A stretch of DNA of 64,000 nt, from the NCBI RefSeq assembly GCF_901933205.1, contig NC_044573.1, forward strand, positions 64,161,993 through 64,225,992, in the 5' to 3' direction. The position numbers and the translations under genes are program-made. Below, one piece after another: positions 47,384 to 61,410 of this stretch; position 1 is the stretch's first letter, and each line of letters begins with the position of its first letter. This DNA is from Camarhynchus parvulus. Taxonomy: Eukaryota; Chordata; Aves; Passeriformes; Thraupidae. Under the pieces are notes generated by a model. That model worked only from the letters and a program-made list of their open reading frames with translations, did not search any database and was not told where the DNA came from.

Positions 47384-50300
47384 CCCCATGGCACTGGGTA
47401 TTCCGGGCTCCCTTGCCCCACGTGCACTCCATAGGGCCACAGCTGAAGGACTGCATGAGAACACAGTAGCAGCAGTGCAGGGAACTCAGAGCCTGATGGG
47501 GAAAGAGAAGAACGAGGAGATTTGGTGAAAACTTCTTGTGCTCTTCAGCAAAAAACTCAGTCCTCCCCTTGGGACATGCCTGGAGAAATGCATTTTCATT
47601 GCTATAGTAGCGCCCAGAGGCACCAGAACTTGAAAAAGGCACATCAAAAAGGGATGGTTATTGCCCAGAAGAACAACATGAAAGCTGAATATGATATGGG
47701 CATCCATAAGTGGAGAGAGGTTATGTCCTTAAAAGGATAAACAGGGCTGGTTAAGGCTTTTTAGGAAAGGAAAAATTTTCATTTGAAATACTTGATTTTC
47801 ATACGAGATGGGTGGGATCAGTAGGGAAACAATGCCATTAAAAGAAATATGTATCCAAAATTCCACTGAATCCAAGAAAGATTTAGGTTATTGTGGGTGT
47901 TATTCAAACCAGAGTCAGCTCCAAAGTTAGGTAGGGATCACAGGGTTGTTTAGGGACATTGTTTAGTGAAGTGTAACAAATCTTCAGGGTTGCTGAGACT
48001 GCACCCTGGGCCCTGTTTCCAGCATGTGATCCACTCATTGAGACTTCTGTTTTCCATTTCCCTGATATGTGGGTGGAAAGTCCCTGCTGTATCTTTTGAC
48101 TGTTACCTCTGGTCCTGTCATGGTACATCTCACTCTGTCTGTGTTTCCTTCATGGCCACTACTAATTTGGAACATAAATTTCAGAGACCACTCTTCATTC
48201 AGTGGAAAGGAGTGGAGAAGTCTCAGTAGCTGAATTGCAACTGCAGTGTCATCTTCAAATGTTTTGTTTCCTTCATCTAATTCTGGGGAGGGGGAAAAAA
48301 AAGGAACCAAAACAAATCAAAGCAGTACTTTCACTGCCTGAATGTCCACAACAAAAAAATTTCAGCTTACCATCAGCGTCAGTAATTTTTACTCTCAACA
48401 ACACCATTACAATATTATGTTGAAGATTACTCACCAGCCTGGGGCAACCAAACCTCTTCTGATACAGAGTGCTCATACTAGAAGATGCTCTAGTACTGGC
48501 TAGAAAGAGGCATTATTCTATTCTAGAAGACAAATATCTGGAGTTTTGTCTGAAGGCTAAAATGAAGAGAGGCTTTTGTGAAGAGTTCATTGACTGCGTG
48601 GATACAAAAATCTTGTGCTGAACAAGTGCTGGATGCCTGCAAAAGAATTAACCCTGTCTGACAAATAATCTCTGCAGTGCAAACGCCACAAGATTTTCCT
48701 CACAAAGAAGGGAAGGAAAAGAGAAAAAAGAAGTGGGTCTTTACAAATGCTGTCATAATTTGACAGCAAATTTTGACAGGAATTTATTGAAAGTTTTAGG
48801 CCCTTACAAGACAAGGAAAAATCAAGTTTGTCTGATGAATGAAGTCCATGTGAAGTTTCAGCCAGTGGCTTAGGTAAAATTTCTTCACCCAAATCTTAGC
48901 TGTTGTAAACACTCTTGCTTAACCCTGACTAGAACTCTGGAGGGTCAGGAACAATAAAAATAAAGCATCTAGACAGGTATTAATTATTTTAGAAGACCAC
49001 AAATATATCTCTCCCCACATTTTTTTTTAAATAAGTTTAAGAAAAAAGTGAAAAAAACTGCAATGTAAAAGAAAATTCCTTTTTGCACTGTTTGTGGCTT
49101 TGCTGGCCTGGAAGTGCCCTGGCAAGGGCAGTGCAGCAGCGATGCCATCCCCTAACACATGTTTCTTTCAGCTGTGTACAAGTTGTCTTCCTGACTACAG
49201 AGCGCTGTTTCTCAAAGGCAATTTCTCTTTTGACTACTCATCTCTTTCAATCTCTATCTTTGTTTGCTTTATCTATATTTTTCTCCTTTCAGCCTTACTA
49301 GTTTTTTGCAGTATATTAGTGTCCATGCTTTCCAGTACATATATAATTTCAAACAGAGAAAATTTCCAATCCATTCTGTATATCCTAAATCTACTTGAAA
49401 AGCACGCCTCACTTGAAATCCCATTTTTTGTGACATTCAGAAGCAACATCAGCAGTTTCAGCTACAATCATTTTAATTACTTTTTCTTTGATTAAGATAA
49501 ATTTATTTCCCAGAGTTATGTGTTTGCACAAAAATACAAAGTACAGAAAAATCCTAAATCAACAAAATGACACCAGTTCTGAAAATTACCCTGCCTGCAA
49601 ATATTTATCACTTGAACATCTGTCAGAGCTATACATCCTAGAAACATTTATACCAAGTTCTTTCTTAATGCAGATGGAAGCAAAGGTGAGAGAGGGAAAA
49701 TTACACAGCATAAGAAACACAATGTAATCAAGTGTCTAAAGTATATGGATATTAATTTTGCCTCCTGCTCTTTCATAAATAATATTCCTCTGTTGTTCAT
49801 TTGCTTTTTTTTTTTTAAGTTTCCTTCCTCTGTTGCCTCAGTTCAAGTGAAAAGGGATGCTGATAAATTCCTGAACATAATTTCAAATAAAAATAAAATG
49901 GATTTTTTTCCCAGTGGAGCCCAGATACCAGCCAAACTCAGTATTACTTTTTATATGAAAAATACCACAGAAAAATTCCACAAAAATTCAAGCACATAGC
50001 TTCACACCTGGGAAGCAGTTGTTGAAGGAGCCAGTGTGTATCAGCTCACCCCAAACAATCCAGCTGTTATCCAGCTGACACCCATCTCTTGTGGTGCAAA
50101 CTTCAACTTCAGTCCCTAGGGTTAAAATAACAAATGACTGAAGAGCTTTCAGCTCATGTTGTAAATTCAGTGTGCCCTCAACAAACATCTTGAAAAGAAG
50201 GCATTACCCAAATGTTTAGTCACTGAGAATAAGATTGTCCTAATTGAACAAAATACCCAAAAGGCCTTCAGGATGTTGCCTACTCTCCAGGCTACAACTT

Positions 50301-53300
50301 GAGACACTTTTCTGGCCCTTGAGGGGAAGAGCATGTCAGCCAAAAGTTTAATATGCCTAAGGAGATTTCTAGGTTTGCTTCAATAAGAACCTGAGAATGG
50401 CACTGCTGGGTCAAACCCAAAGTCACTCAATAAGTTGACAGGCAATGGCCTGCAGCAGGTGATGTGGGAAGACCTGTGTGACATCACATGGTACCCTCCA
50501 GCCTCTGCTTATATTCAACACCTGAGCTAGGGGTGCTTTCTTTGCATTTTGAATTTTTTTTCAGAAGTAGAAGGCAGGTTTTAAATTCCACAGTGACCTT
50601 AGGCCAGGTAAGAAAGACCAAGTCCCTGAATGGCTGAGCTGAGGCACAGCGAGGTCAGCAGAACTGCCTCCCTCAAAACTCAGTGTGACTCAGAGGAAAA
50701 TGGGACAAGGAAACTGCTGTGCTGTGGCCACAGTATGCATGCCCAGCTAGAGGACAAGACATGACTGCAAGGAGAAAGGGCATCTTCTGTTGCCACCCGA
50801 GTGCTGGTAGGGTTGTTTTCCAAAAGCATGTTTTTGAAAGCTGAAAGCCACTTTGGACGAGGGTTTTTTCCCAGTATGAAGTGGGAGCTCTTGGCCAGTT
50901 TTCACAGCTTCCCTTTTTTTTGCAGGACAAGTATCTGAGACTTTCTAACACTATGTACAATAGAGATACACCAAACAACAATCACCATCCTCCTTTATCC
51001 TCACAGCAGCCCTTTGATTTTATCAGTGTTGATTTATGTTAGAAATTCTAGTGCTGAACCCAGGAATGTCAGACATTTCCCAAGACTCCTTACAGACCCA
51101 GCACATTCTCCATAGCTTTGAAATCTGCCACACTGGGCAATCTTTTTTTTTTCCCCTATATTTTATTAGTGCAACCCTTTGTTGACCAAAACTGCATAAT
51201 AGGGGGATCTTGGTTGTCTAAATCTTGGAGTACTAAATGTAGCAGCAGGACCCAAAGCTGGCAGCTCCTTGGATGAGGAAAATTGCCCAAAGCACTCCGA
51301 TGCTTGTGGTTTCAGGTTTGCTGTTGCTCTGGGCAGTACAAAGGAAGGCACTGTGTTAAGGACAGCTAAGGCTCCACACAAATTTTTCAAAAATTGTCAG
51401 TAATGTTTACTGTCCCAAAAGACCTGTGTTTCTGGAAGAAGAAGCTCACTGCTTCTTAAAAACTCATATTTATTTCAGGCTGGGTCCCTGAGAGCATGAA
51501 TGGGTCTTGGAAGTTCATTTCTTGCAAGCAAGGGATTTTTTGGATGCCAACTCAGCACTGTGCAAAACATAAAAAAGAGTATTATGTTGTAGTCATGGAA
51601 AAAACTTACCTTTAAGGGTTTTTTTTCCATTTCATTTATTTATGGGAGTGGCGATGGGATGTATTAGAATTGCAGCTTCTCTCAGAAAGAAAATTTTTAT
51701 TCTTTTGTAATTTAAATTTTTGTCTTATCTCTAAACTTAACACCTTGCTATACCCATTCCCACTCACAATTGTTTGTTGATAAAAAAAATGCGTTACTGA
51801 GCAATTTGCTTTGAACCTACTCCTTTTTTCCCTTTTAAGTATCACTAACTTTCATTTTTTGCATGTTTGCAGATTTCTGAAGCATAGGATGCCCTCCTGT
51901 TGCCCTTCTTTCTGATGTTAAGAAATTTGCTCCATTCCTTTGCAAGTGACTTTCTTCTATCAGCCTGCAAACAACAAAAGAGGCTTTAAGGATGAAAGGA
52001 AGAGGAAGCCAGATTCACTTTTTAATAGTCTGGGGACTGGACACTATCCCCTAGAATGGTGGAGCTTGACTGCAAAAGCCTAGAGATGATTGAGTTAAGC
52101 TCACACATGTAATGTTATGTTCCCACAGGACAGCCCCAGGTGGACTTTCATCATGGGTCTTTTGCTAAAAAGATTACATTAAAAAGTCCCCAAACATGAT
52201 CTGGAATCAATATGATATTATTCTTTCCTTTTCCTGCTTTCCACTTTGCTGCTTTCAGTCTGACAATAGCATAACCTTCACAGTCACCTCTGCAGAGATC
52301 CTGCTCTCTCTGGAGCAGCAGAGGATGCTCTGCAGCTGGCTGCTTCTTCCCCAAAGTCAGATAACGAAAGTTTCACTTCTAAACACTTGTGCCTTCTGGT
52401 TTATTCTTGTTCTGGCTGGTTTATGTCGCTTTTTTTTTCTGAAATCTGCAGAATTTTGTGCCTTAAAAATGGTACAGATTTAAACCAAAGAATTTAATTT
52501 TCTCAGCATATTATGGCTTAATTTGTTTTCAACAGCCTTGCTAGAATTTCCTCTTTTTAGAGCAGTGCTGGTGCCATCTATGCTCACATTAACACTTCAA
52601 CATTAGCACTTCTTTCTACACAAATGTCTTTTTCTTAAAAAGCTGGAGTTTTGCTTAACATATGATGTATTCTAACATACCAAAACAACTCAAGGTAATT
52701 TTCTAAAAAAACCCAATTGCACAACAATTTAATCTTTGACTCTTCAGACATTATCTTCTTAGATAGGTAATCAACTCTATTAATAAGAATATGTTATCAC
52801 ACTGTTAAGGAATATAGTAGTTCTGCTTCAATAAAAGTGCAACCTTTTTTTCACCTCAAGAACTAGGCTGAAAATAAACATATATTTTTGGGAAGTATTT
52901 TTCTAAACATGCCAAAGCAGCAGTATTTATTCAGTATTTGTATACAGTGAAAATTGAAGGTGCAGGATGATCACGCTGCAGTATTCATTTCCTGCATAAA
53001 AATAAACTGTGCACTACAGATTGGAGGGATCAGATGACATTTAATTGATTCCTAATTCAGGAGGTGTAATGATCAAGATAAGCTGATACAATGCCCTGAA
53101 GAATAAGACTGAACAATTTAAGGTCAAAATAATGTTATGATGGGTCGCTTGTGGGCCTGTTGGCAGATAATATGTTCCGGCCATGGAGATTTGAGTTACC
53201 TGAGCCATCTCTTTTACAACCTTAATAAAAATGAATAAGAGTAGGTTATGTCTCCCATTCACTGATTTAATGTCAAAGATGATGCTATCTGGTGGTGGAT

Positions 53301-54985
53301 GTCTTACTCTAAAAGTCCTGGTGACCTATATTTTCTAGCTGTTAGTTGCTTACAAAACAATAATTGAAGGTGAAATTGATCCTTCCACATTGGCCAGTAA
53401 AATGCTGAGGACTTGAAGAGATGTTCTTCTTGGGTCAAAGCAAGAACTGATCCTTTGGGACACAGTAAGACTGGGTCTACCCATGCAAGTGTCCTAAATT
53501 TGCCCTTATTTTATCTTCTGGCTACTTTGTCCCAGCAGAATTTGGGCACTTCTGCCATCTGCCTAGTCTTTCTGGAGCACTGACCTTCACCCTCGAGCCA
53601 CTGCATTGTAATTCACACCAGCTGCTGTCCCTAGGGACAGGTATGATGCTTCCATGACACATGGAATCACAAAGATTTGCTGTGCCTGGGTCTGCACTAA
53701 GCCTTGGGCTGGCAGCCAGGGTTGCACTTCTGCTCAGTGCAGAAACCATGGACACAAAGTGACAGGTGACAGCACTGATACTTCCCAGGAATACAGGGCT
53801 GGTTACTCCCTCAGTGCTTTGAGAGATTCCAGGGAGAAAGGTCACAGCCAGAGGCCATGAAGCAGTTTATGCTGCCCTGGTAGGACTGTGGATGTAGTGT
53901 GAGGAAATGGGATTCCAGCTCAAAACCATGACAACTCTTTTTCACATTTCTCCAATAAAAATAGATATAATACCCTTACAGGCGCTGATATGACTTCTTC
54001 ATATGGTGAAAAATGCAAACAACTATCAAGTTTTGTCACAAGCAGACACGTTCCTATTGATTCTCCCAAGGTTTGGGATCAGATGTGCAACAAGTTTAGG
54101 TGCCTAAAGATGCAGGAGGCTGTTGTCAAAAGCAACAGGAACCAACAACACAGTGATTTGGAATTGTGATTAGAGTGGGCATAGCTACATTGGCAAGCTC
54201 CTTAAAAACTGGAAAAGATGGGCAAACCTGGCCCACACACCAAAAACAATACCAGAGCAAGCCATAAGGGTTGTGATGGCTCAGACAGATTTTGGCAGTG
54301 TTTGAAGCAGGACAGCTTTGCCTAAATAGCATTTACACCTTCCCAAAACCTGTTTTAGCTGCATGCTGCAGAGGGAAGAAAACAATCTCCTGAAATCTCC
54401 AAAACATGAAGCCATTTCTATGGCTTTATAAGATGCTATAACAAATTCAACTCCTGATATCATGCAAAAAAGGGCCTGAGATAAATCAGTAGCTTAAAAC
54501 AGCCTGTCTGGGGTGTGGGAGCTCTGCACATTTTGAAATATGGCACATCCTCTGATCTGAACACTATGAGAAAGAGTTAATTTTATGAATAAAATACAAG
54601 TGACCCTGAGATTTGTATGCTCTCTTTTTCCCTATAGTTATCTTTCTGCAGTTTAACACAGCTACTACAGTAATGTATTGGTGGCTTGCCAAGGGCTACA
54701 AACATCATGTACAAGGAGCTCTCTAAAAGCTTGCAGTTATTTTTCAGAGCTGATAGTTCCTTTCTTGTGTTGCTATCCTCACATACAACTCTGACCTCGC
54801 AGGTTTACAGCACAGCAGGGCAAATAGCAAATGCTGGGAAGTGGGGGAGAGTGCCTTCAAGAGCTGAAAGCATTGCTTCTGCTTTATGACTGGGATTGCA
54901 GCTCTGCTGTCCACAGATTTCTACAATTACTTTCAGCAAGGCTCTAGGAGGTGTTTCACTGATTATCTGGCCCCTCACTTCAAGA
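47384..54985. other. Intergenic, no gene seen
   Basis: AT-rich non-repetitive DNA with homopolymer runs near 49020, 49805, 50915, 51150 and 52430. Frames such as 49094-49495 and 53522-53845 show no domain, no splice context and no conserved start. I see no transposon I can name. Confidence 0.55.
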
Positions 54986-54989
54986 AGAA

Positions 54990-55472
54990 AAGAAGCACTT
55001 CTGGTTCTGGAGTGTCCAAAGTGGGACAATGAAGCTGGTGAAGGATCTAGGGTATAAATCTTTTGAGGAGCATTTGAGAAAGCTGCCTGGGGTTGTTTAG
55101 CCTGGAGAAAATGAGGCTCAGAAGAGGCCTTATAGCTCTCTAAAACTCCCTGAAAGGATGTTGTAGCAAGGTATGGTTCAGCCTCTTGTATCAGACAATT
55201 AATGACAGGACAAGAGGAAACGGCCTCAAGCTGCAGCAGGGAGGCTCACATCCAACATCAGGAAGAATTTTTTCACAGAAAGTGTTGTCAGGAATTGGAA
55301 CAGGCTGCCCAGGGAAGTGGTGGAGTCACAATCCCTGGAAACATTAAAGAAATGACTGGAAACAGCACTTAGTGCTATAGTTTAGTTGGCATGGTGGTGT
55401 TTGGTCACAGGCTGCACTTGACAGTCTTGAAGGTCTTTTCCAGCCTCAATGATTATGTGATTCTATGTTTCT
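54990..55472 (+). mobile_element. CR1 LINE, about 480-bp 3' fragment
   Basis: The landmarks run in plus-strand order: 'gagcatttgagaaagctgcc', 'gtttagcctggagaaaatga', 'aatgacaggacaagaggaaa', 'ggctgcccagggaagtggtg', 'agtcacaatccctggaaaca', 'gaaggtcttttccagcctca' and the terminal 'atgattatgtgattctatg'. It is a 5'-truncated, non-coding copy with a well-preserved 3' end. Confidence 0.95.
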
Positions 55473-56593
55473 AATCTAATTTATTTTTAGTCCACACATA
55501 GGACAACCTAACAGCTCTGAGGAGCTGGGTGTTCAAAGTGACTTCCACCTTCCTGGTCCTCCAGAAAACCAGCATTTTACAAACCTGAAAAGGAGCAGAA
55601 ATTAGGAGCAAGCTTATTTCAGGTTTGTGGTCAGTAGCGCAGTGCCAGCAGAGGTGTGGCAGAGGTTTCCAAATGTACACGCAAAACCCTCATGCAGAAG
55701 GCTGCTGTCTCTCATGCCTGCAGGCCTCCACAACCTTCCTCACGTGCTGCCCAAGCCTGTGTGCAATGCAAACAGCTGCAACCATTGTTCCCATCTCTGT
55801 ACATGCCTTGGGAAGGCAAAACACCCCGTAAGCAGTCTCAACAACAGTAACAATCACAGGTTGTGCTTCTACTGCAAGAAAAATGGATTAATTTGACCTG
55901 GTCACAATAAAAACACAGGATAAATTGGGTGAACACAATCTCAGTGCATCAGGATTTAAATGCCACTACCAGTAAAATGAGGGAGAGCAGGAAGCAATAA
56001 AACTCAGCAGTATTAAACTCATTATATTGCACAAGTGTTGTGGTATTAATGAGCTCATTTTGCACATAGACAATGCGTGCAATTCAGCTGAGCTGGTGTC
56101 AGTATAATAAGTTTTATCTTTTTACTCCCATTCCTATGCACTTTTAAATTCATACTGAAGATTATGCATAAATTGAAATTTAATTTTCTTTTCTCTTTCA
56201 ATTGAAAAGAAAGACATCCCCCAAAAACTCATCTTCCAGCATTGCTGTCACCTCCCACACATTTCACATATTTTAAAGATTCACTATGAATAAAAACACA
56301 CACATTCAAAGTAAGTCAGCTTTTAATTTATTTTGAAAAAAATAATAAAAAAAAGCTTCTTAATGAGGGTAGACTTCTTAATTGGGAGAACTTGAAAGCC
56401 TTACTCACAGGAGCTGCAGCTGCAGTATGAGAGGCTGCTGCTGGGAGGGAACCTGCTGCCTGGAGACGAGCTTCCTCCCATGTCTGTGCCTGCACAAGGG
56501 GATCCTGCAGGATCAGGGGGCTTCCAAGGAAAGAGGCTGGTCTTCAGCAAGTTGTCTTGTCAAGCAGGTTTGAGTCATGAGAGAGCAGAAGGG
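55473..56593. other. Intergenic, no gene seen
   Basis: Non-repetitive. Three overlapping plus-strand frames at 55.63-55.90 kb, in all three phases, indicate a lack of stop codons rather than a gene. Confidence 0.55.
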
Positions 56594-56861
56594 ACATCTT
56601 ATTTCAAAAGTCCCATACCTTCTTGGTGATTTCTCATGGGCATCTCCTCATAGCACTAACTCCTTCACAGCACAGCCAACAAACTCCAGCTCTCTCCTCA
56701 TCCAGCTAACCCACTCTTTTATAGCGCTCGTCTTCTTATTGGACACAGCTGTGGCCTGTTAAGGGCAGGCTTGTTCTTAATCTTTGGTGATTGGTACAGC
56801 TGCAACTCCTCAGGTATGAGACTACCTTCTGCACTATTCTCTTACATTCTATCCCTCCACA
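56594..56861 (-). mobile_element. Uninterrupted relative of the 42-kb outer LTR
   Basis: Read on the minus strand it begins TGTGGAGGGATAG at 56861 and follows the same order of blocks as 42083-43052, without the 674-bp insert. It keeps an intact TATA-type box TATAAAAG (56716-56723 on the minus strand), where the other copy has TACAAAAG. It also has about 19 bases ('actccttcacagcacagcca' region) missing from the 42-kb copy. Similarity stops near 56594, about 40 bp before the expected end, so this copy is 3' truncated. Confidence 0.85.
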
Positions 56862-58395
56862 TGGGACCAGTGGAGGCTTTCTGCCCACACAGGAAAGGGG
56901 GGGTTTTGCAGAGGTGGGCAAAAGTTGACAGGTGGCTTTAGGGAAGGGAGCTGTGGCTGGGCCACAAGGCACTGCCATGAAGGGCTCCTTGCTGATGCTC
57001 TGGCAGGCACTGCCCTCACCTCCGCCCTCCCCCTGAGGTGTAACAGGCAGGTTCTACCCAGCTCCCTCCTGGGCACAAGCGAGTCAGAGCACTGAGACAG
57101 CACAACATTCAGAGGAATTGCTCTGAGCTGGAGGAGGCAGCAGGCTTGCAGAGCAGAGATTGTTGTAGGCAGCCAGCTAAATAAAATGCGGTCAGAAGCA
57201 GCTACACAGAGATAATTGCAAGGTAGTGATCGTCATCAGACATGCTGGTTTATGCCTCCTGAATATGCTTGCACAGAGAGGCTCATCAGACTGAGCAGGG
57301 CTTCAGTAATGAAGCCAAGGGCTTGGAAATGGTCTTGCCATTGCTGGACACTGCCAGTTCTGCAAGTCTGGTGCCACCATCCCTAGTGTTGAAGCAATGG
57401 GATGGGCAGTGAGCTAAGCCCACCCCAGCACTGACACAGGGTTAGCCAGGGAGCTTCTGAGACAGGCTGCAAGGGCTCTCAGTTGCTGCATGAAAGAGAT
57501 TACAGATGTTTTGATCAGTTAAAAGTACTTTAAAATATATAAGCCACCCATAAAATTTGCAAGTTGAGTCTGTGAAAATCCAAGCTTCTACTCTAAAAGA
57601 TAGAGAGGACCAAGAGCTGCTTCTCCAGGGTAGCTTCCCAGACCTTGATGTTTCCTCTGCAACCCTGAAGTGTGTAATCTGACAGTGTCTAAGGCAAAAC
57701 ACGGACTCATTTCTGAAACGTTCCCAAGTTTTCCTTCACACCTCAAAGCTGCCAGTTCAGGGTACTGAATTACAGCAGTCCAGCTCTGCAAGAGACTTAG
57801 CAGGGATGAAGTGCTGGAAAAGGACCATGAAAAACCGAAACCCAAGTTGGACTAGCCAGCCACCTTCCTCCTGAGCAAAATTTTCCTGCTATTCTGTAAT
57901 TCTCATCACCATCTTACTCTATTTTCTTTCAGTGGCACTGTACTAGCAAGAATCGGCACCAGCACAGCACTTAATTCTGTAAGACATTGTTATTTTCATA
58001 ATGCCAGTATCTTCTCCTAGGGTTCCAATTCCAACTGTGTGACTCCTCTGTCACTCTAAAAAGAAATTTTATTTGGATGTCAACTTAAAATATTGCAAAT
58101 TGCAGAATGACTCATTATATCAATTTAACAAAAACATCCTTGCACTGACACATTTAGAGAGAGAGCCCCTTAGAAATTCCATTTTCAGACACATTTGTGC
58201 TTGCAAAGACATACTAGGCACCCTACCAACAAAGTGGCAACTTTTGCAGAATTATAGAATATAAAGCATAATGGGAAGCTTTTAACTTTGATAGCTGACT
58301 CAGAGAGAAATTTTCCATTAAAATGACAATAAACACCTGCAGCCAAGCTGTAAGACAAATGTCTTGTTTCAGTTTGTAGCTACTGGGCTTCTAAT
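56862..58395. other. Intergenic, no gene seen
   Basis: Moderate-GC DNA to about 57.1 kb, then AT-rich. No exon or repeat family was recognised. Confidence 0.55.
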
Positions 58396-58399
58396 GCTC

Positions 58400-59035
58400 A
58401 CAGAATCACTGAGGTTGGAAATGACCTCTGAGATCAAGTTCAAGCTTTGACTGATCACCACCTTGTCAACTAGACCACAGCATTAAGGGCAACATTCCAT
58501 CGTTTCCTGAACACCTCCAGGGATGGTGACTCCATCATCTCCCTGGGCAGCCCATTCCAATGCTTAACCACCATTTCTGTGAGGAAATTTCTTCTGATGT
58601 TCAGTCTGAATTCCACTGGCACAGCTTGAGGCTATATCTTCTTGTCCTATCACAATTACCTGGGAGAAGAGACCAACGCCCACCTACCTACAACCTCCTT
58701 TCTGCAGGGAGCAGTAAGATGCCCCTGGAGCCTCCTTTTCTCCAGGCTAAACCACTGCAGCTCCATCAGCTGCTCCTCACAGGACTTGTGCTCCAGACCC
58801 TTCAGCAGCTCTGTTTCCCTTCTCTGTCTCCCTCCAGCCCCTCAATGTCCTTCTTGTAGTGAGGGGCCCAGAACTCGACACGGGATCTGAGGTCCTGAGT
58901 ACAGGGTGACAGTGACTCCCCTGGTCTTGCTGATCAGACTATTTTTGACACAAGCCAGGGAGCCACTGGCCTTCTTGGCCACCTGTGCACACTGCTGGTT
59001 CATGTTTAGCCAGCTGTCAACCAGCACCCCCACTA
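58400..59035 (-). mobile_element. CR1 LINE, about 640-bp 3' fragment
   Basis: The plus strand starts 'cacagaatcactgaggttgg' and runs through reverse-complement CR1 landmarks: 'cctccagggatggtgactcc', 'ctgggcagcccattccaatg', 'ggagaagagaccaacgccca', 'tcctcacaggacttgtgctc', 'tagtgaggggcccagaactc' and 'gcacactgctggttcatgtt'. It points left and is one of the longest and best preserved CR1 copies here. The plus-strand frames inside it are antisense shadows. Confidence 0.96.
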
Positions 59036-60844
59036 TACAATAACATAGCATAGTTCACCACCATTAACTGTATTACAAAACCATTTATGAGCCATATTTT
59101 GTTCCATTAAACATTTCCCCAAAGTGTGTTTTCTATATGATCCATCCATTAGGGTCTCCTGCTATGTGTGAGCTTTTTGGGGGGACAAGGTAGTATTTTT
59201 GCAGCCAGGGAGATGTGTGGAAAACTGAGAACTGACTGACTGCACACAGTTGGAGAAAATATGCTATATTAAAGCAGTAAGGCTTGTCAGGGAGATGAAA
59301 GAGCCCTGGCTTGTGTGTATTCAGCCAGTTACACAGTACAGCAAAATCCTCCAGGCGAACAGTTTCATTAAACATTAATTTGTGAAGCACTTCAAAGTTT
59401 AGGTTGAAGCGTGCTTCTGTATAATACATGATATTATTTATCATCTAAAAAAGTTGTTTAGGATGCAATTAGGGAATAATCCTACAGCTCTCAGCAGTGA
59501 TTCAATGGAATTCAGGGAGGTCTCACATCATTTAACACAGGCAAACATACAGCAGAAGAAGGGCTTGCAACTCTCTCTCCCTTTTAATTTGGCAGATCTG
59601 AGGGGAAAAAAAGTTGCAGGCTTTAAAGCGTGGCCTTTGATTCATTTGCTTGAACATTTCAAGCTTATCAAAGTAGCTTAGCTCATAGAAGACAGCTAGG
59701 AGTTGTTTACACTCACCCATGGTGTGCTGAAAAATGGACAAATAGTAACCTTCACAGCAACACTGGCTAGAAGGTTCTGCATGGGATGGGCGACAACTCA
59801 GTCTCATTCTCCAGTCCCTTCCTCACCCCGGAGCTGAAGCTGCTGTTGTTGCATTAAGTGCTTGGGAGCAGCAAAGAGAACATCATTAAACATCCTTCCA
59901 AGGAGCAGATGACTGAGGGGGGCTGTGCCCTCAGGGAGGATGGCACCATGGAAGCCAGCATGAAGCAGAGCACCTGCCCTGTGCCCCCTGAGCTCCTCCT
60001 GCACAAGCACTGCCTGGGCAGCACAGTCCAGCCATGCAGGACTAAGCCTACCTGCAAGGCAGCTGGTACCTTGGGATGAGCAAGGACCAACACTGTCTGC
60101 ACCTACCCTCTGACTTTATATACCTGTCTCTCACAACCAGTTAATAAGCACGAATAATAGTGAAACATTATTTCAACAGCAAAGACAAAAAGATGTCATT
60201 GTCTTAAACATATGGGACTATTCAGGGCAGCTATGATTTCACATAAAAGCTGAATTCATGAAATACACAGGAAATCAAACCAGCAGGTTCTTTTTTCTTG
60301 TCATTTTTGTGAAGTACTTTAGGAAGCACTTACAGATGTGCAAATGTGTAAGAACATACTCTCTTCTATAAAGAATGACCTTTACCTTTTACTCACTTAC
60401 CAATCTTGAGCTCAGTGCAGCATGCTATGCTGTGCAGTTGCTTAGTGCATGTTCATACAAGAAGTCTTAAAAAGCACTATAATTTCAAGAACTGCTTTGT
60501 AGGCCTATTTTCTGTAACAGCTGGATTATTGTCCATGTCCCCAAATTCCCTGCTGTAAAGCAACTATTTCAGAATCTCATCTAGCTCCTTTACCAGATCA
60601 ACTACCAGGCGCCACTGAAAGAAGAAAAAAAGAGGAAATATACAGAAACGTGAATAATTTGTTAATGAGAAAGAGTAAGTGTGAAGGGGAGTTCTCACAC
60701 TGGTGCAATTGAAGAATTTTCCACCATTTTCCACAGAAAGTTCTAATATTCTTTGCTATTGAAATGGCAAATTAGCTGCAGCAAGCCTCCATTGCTAACT
60801 ACTAAAAACCAGCTGAGGTAGGAGAGCCCAGCAGCACCACACTG
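59036..60844. other. Intergenic, no gene seen
   Basis: Non-repetitive stretch between two CR1 copies. The open frames near 59.8-60.1 kb overlap on both strands and match nothing I know. Confidence 0.55.
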
Positions 60845-61410
60845 CTGTACCACCAGCTCCAGCTGAGGTTGGAAGGCGTCTCTGGAAGTGATCTAGTCCT
60901 ATGCTCATCTCCATGAACACATAGTGGTTTTGAAGGAGACTCTACAGCCTCTAGGGGCAACCTGCTCCACTGTCTGAGCACCCTCATAGGAAAAGGTTTT
61001 TCTGATGTTTCAACATTCTCCTGTATTTGAATTTATGCCCATTGCCTCTCAGCTTGCCACTAAGAAGCACCAGGAAGAGCCTGGCTGGGCTCTTCCATCA
61101 TGCATTTGTGTGTTGGTAAGGTCCCTCCTCAGCGTCCTCCAAGTTGAGCAGTTCCAACTCTCAACCTCTCCTTGCACAACAGATGCTCCCACCTCCTATG
61201 ATCACAGCCTTTTGGTGGCCTAGGTTCATTAAATCTGAGTCTCTCTTGTACCAAGGGAACCCAGCTCTGAACGCAGCACTCCAGATGTCTCACCAGATCT
61301 GCAGAAAAGATCATCACCCCCGATGTGATGTTCCTAACACAACCTGGGAGACTGCTAGCCTTTGTTGTAGGCTGGCTCAAGGTCAGCTTGAATCCCAGCG
61401 CATTTTCAAA
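60845..61410 (-). mobile_element. CR1 LINE fragment, diverged
   Basis: 'ctgaggttggaaggcgtctc' at the left is the reverse complement of a CR1 3' end. Then come 'ctaggggcaacctgctccac', 'aggaaaaggtttttctgatg', 'ttgcctctcagcttgccact', 'gtaaggtccctcctcagcgt' and 'tgaacgcagcactccagatg'. It points left. It is more diverged than the 58.4-kb copy, and its right boundary is approximate (possibly to about 61.5 kb). The 200-residue plus-strand frame at 61144-61746 starts inside it in antisense and is not a gene. Confidence 0.88.
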
